Positions 14,913-15,779 of a DNA stretch of 15,779 nt are shown piece by piece. A program made the position numbers and the translations under genes. The DNA comes from Sediminibacterium sp. (GTDB taxonomy: Bacteria > Bacteroidota > Bacteroidia > Chitinophagales > Chitinophagaceae). Under the pieces are notes generated by a model, which did no database searches, was not told where the DNA came from, and saw only the letters and a list, made by a program, of their open reading frames with translations. The stretch lies in NCBI GenBank assembly GCA_023263235.1, contig JALQXE010000187.1, forward strand, positions 1-15,779, read 5' to 3'. Each line of letters starts with the position of its first letter. Within the stretch, counting starts at the first letter, position 1.

Positions 14913-15779
14913 ATGAAAAAAGTAATATTAGGATTGGTGGGGGTCATTGCCATACTTGCATTTACTAAACATCAAAAGAGCGAAGTAGCTGGATTTAAAT
15001 TATCACCAGCACCTCCTATTTATTTTAATTCTTTCGTGGATTGTAATATGGCAGAAGCATGGATAGGAGATACCTTTAGAATATTTCCTGGCAAATATGG
15101 AGAGGACCCTTTATGGGGATACTCAAATGAATTAAAATATACTGACGCGATTAGCCCTGATATTGTTTTTGAAAAAAAATATAGCGAATTTATTGAACCT
15201 ATTATGCCCAAAAATGTAAGTCCCATTGAGGAAGGATTGCATGGAGCTGTTTGGTTTGAAACAATTTATCAAGATAAAAAAGACAAATCAGGAAAAACTC
15301 TTTTTGCTTTATATCACAATGAAAATTATCCTGAAACCTACCCATACAGATTCAATAATAAGAAAGGTTACATCAATAAAAATTGGCCACAAGGATTAAC
15401 AGGTGAAAAAACACCAGCGGCGGTATGCAGGATTGGTATCATGAAATCAACAAATGGAGGAAAATCCTGGGAAAATAAAGGCATTATATTAGAGGATGAT
15501 CAACCCCGAATGATTTTAAAACCTTATAACAATGCAGTTACTTTTGCAGGGGGTGTAGGAGATCCTTCTGCTATTGCAAGTGGAGATTATTTATATGTAT
15601 TTTATGGTGAGTATGGTTACCCAGGAGTGTATGATCCAAAAAATTACGATGCGAGCAAAGAAGCCTCTGGACAATGTATTAGTATTGCTAGAATTGCTTT
15701 AAGTGATTTAGATAACCCAGTGGGTAAAGCAAAACGATGGGATGGCAAAGCATTTACCATTGCTCATAATAGTTTTGGA
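14913..15779 (+). CDS. Secreted Asp-box beta-propeller protein, 3' truncated
   Basis: The frame from ATG 14913 stays open for 289 codons to the last base, so the gene runs off the window. The start MKKVILGLVGVIAILAF is a signal peptide or lipoprotein-free anchor, giving an exported protein. KSTNGGKSWENKG (178-190) is a clear Asp-box (S-x-D/N-G-G-x-x-W), the beta-hairpin mark of sialidase-like propellers. Another stretch, GGVGDPSAIASGDYLYVFYGEYG (213-235, read in two parts around GDPSAI), resembles a propeller blade of GH43/GH130- or DUF4185-like proteins. Glycan hydrolysis or binding is therefore likely, but no catalytic residue can be assigned from this part. It diverges from the serine hydrolase gene with 93 bases between the two starts. 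No -7 box of good quality is seen ahead of it. Confidence 0.8.
   Translation, partial: MKKVILGLVGVIAILAFTKHQKSEVAGFKLSPAPPIYFNSFVDCNMAEAWIGDTFRIFPGKYGEDPLWGYSNELKYTDAISPDIVFEKKYSEFIEPIMPKNVSPIEEGLHGAVWFETIYQDKKDKSGKTLFALYHNENYPETYPYRFNNKKGYINKNWPQGLTGEKTPAAVCRIGIMKSTNGGKSWENKGIILEDDQPRMILKPYNNAVTFAGGVGDPSAIASGDYLYVFYGEYGYPGVYDPKNYDASKEASGQCISIARIALSDLDNPVGKAKRWDGKAFTIAHNSFG

Noticed and set aside
15020..15226. 68-codon open frame on the minus strand
   Set aside because: It lies within the beta-propeller gene, which has a signal peptide and Asp-box; this frame has no recognisable features.
1..15779. Defence island, prophage, transposon, CRISPR or RNA gene
   Set aside because: No integrase, transposase, cas or phage gene, no spaced repeats and no tRNA-like cloverleaf were seen on either strand; gene style is even across the window.

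Overview
The window is AT-rich and gene-dense, with almost no intergenic space. It reads as a chromosomal stretch of a member of the Bacteroidota, plausibly Chitinophagaceae-like (family level is inference). The supporting signs are: near-absence of Shine-Dalgarno sequences, TAnnTTTG-type -7 promoter boxes, signal peptides ending in A-Q, a FucP-type sugar permease with an NLDP motif, secreted NIPSNAP and serine-hydrolase proteins, and an ECF sigma factor followed by a membrane protein and a Spy-like periplasmic protein.

Layout, left to right. (1) 112-483 (+) is a DoxX-like membrane protein. It converges on a secreted M28 metallopeptidase (589-1896, -) across a strong 13-bp hairpin terminator. 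(2) Divergent from the peptidase is a three-gene stress-sensing module (1961-3445, +): ECF sigma factor, single-pass putative anti-sigma protein and Spy/CpxP-like periplasmic protein, closed by a terminator at 3467-3491. (3) 3536-6274 (+) holds an exported or membrane-anchored M20 peptidase (PM20D1/Cps1-like) and a secreted amidohydrolase 6 bases apart, probably an operon for hydrolysing peptides or N-acyl amino acids. (4) 6271-8377 holds a FucP-family sugar:H+ symporter (-) and a secreted NIPSNAP-domain protein (+), transcribed divergently from a shared 76-bp region. (5) 12289 down to 8374 (-) is a complete tripartite efflux operon in the order HlyD/EmrA, EmrB/QacA-type MFS, TolC. Its leader has an exact -7 box, a small palindrome and an 11-bp direct repeat. 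(6) 14819 down to 12391 (-) holds a secreted serine beta-lactamase-like hydrolase and a UbiA-like polytopic membrane protein 17 bases apart. (7) From 14913 (+) a secreted beta-propeller protein with an Asp-box runs off the right edge, still open at 15779.

The shared theme is envelope and extracellular work: secreted hydrolases (M28, M20, amidohydrolase, serine hydrolase), nutrient uptake (FucP-like), drug or toxic-compound export (EmrAB-TolC) and envelope stress sensing (ECF module). I see no mobile element, CRISPR array, tRNA, rRNA, phage gene or recognisable defence system. No gene looks broken. The least understood pieces are the non-ZAS anti-sigma candidate, the UbiA-like protein with a degraded first motif, the exported NIPSNAP protein and the repeat-bearing efflux promoter. 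I found no clear evidence of a wholly new system.
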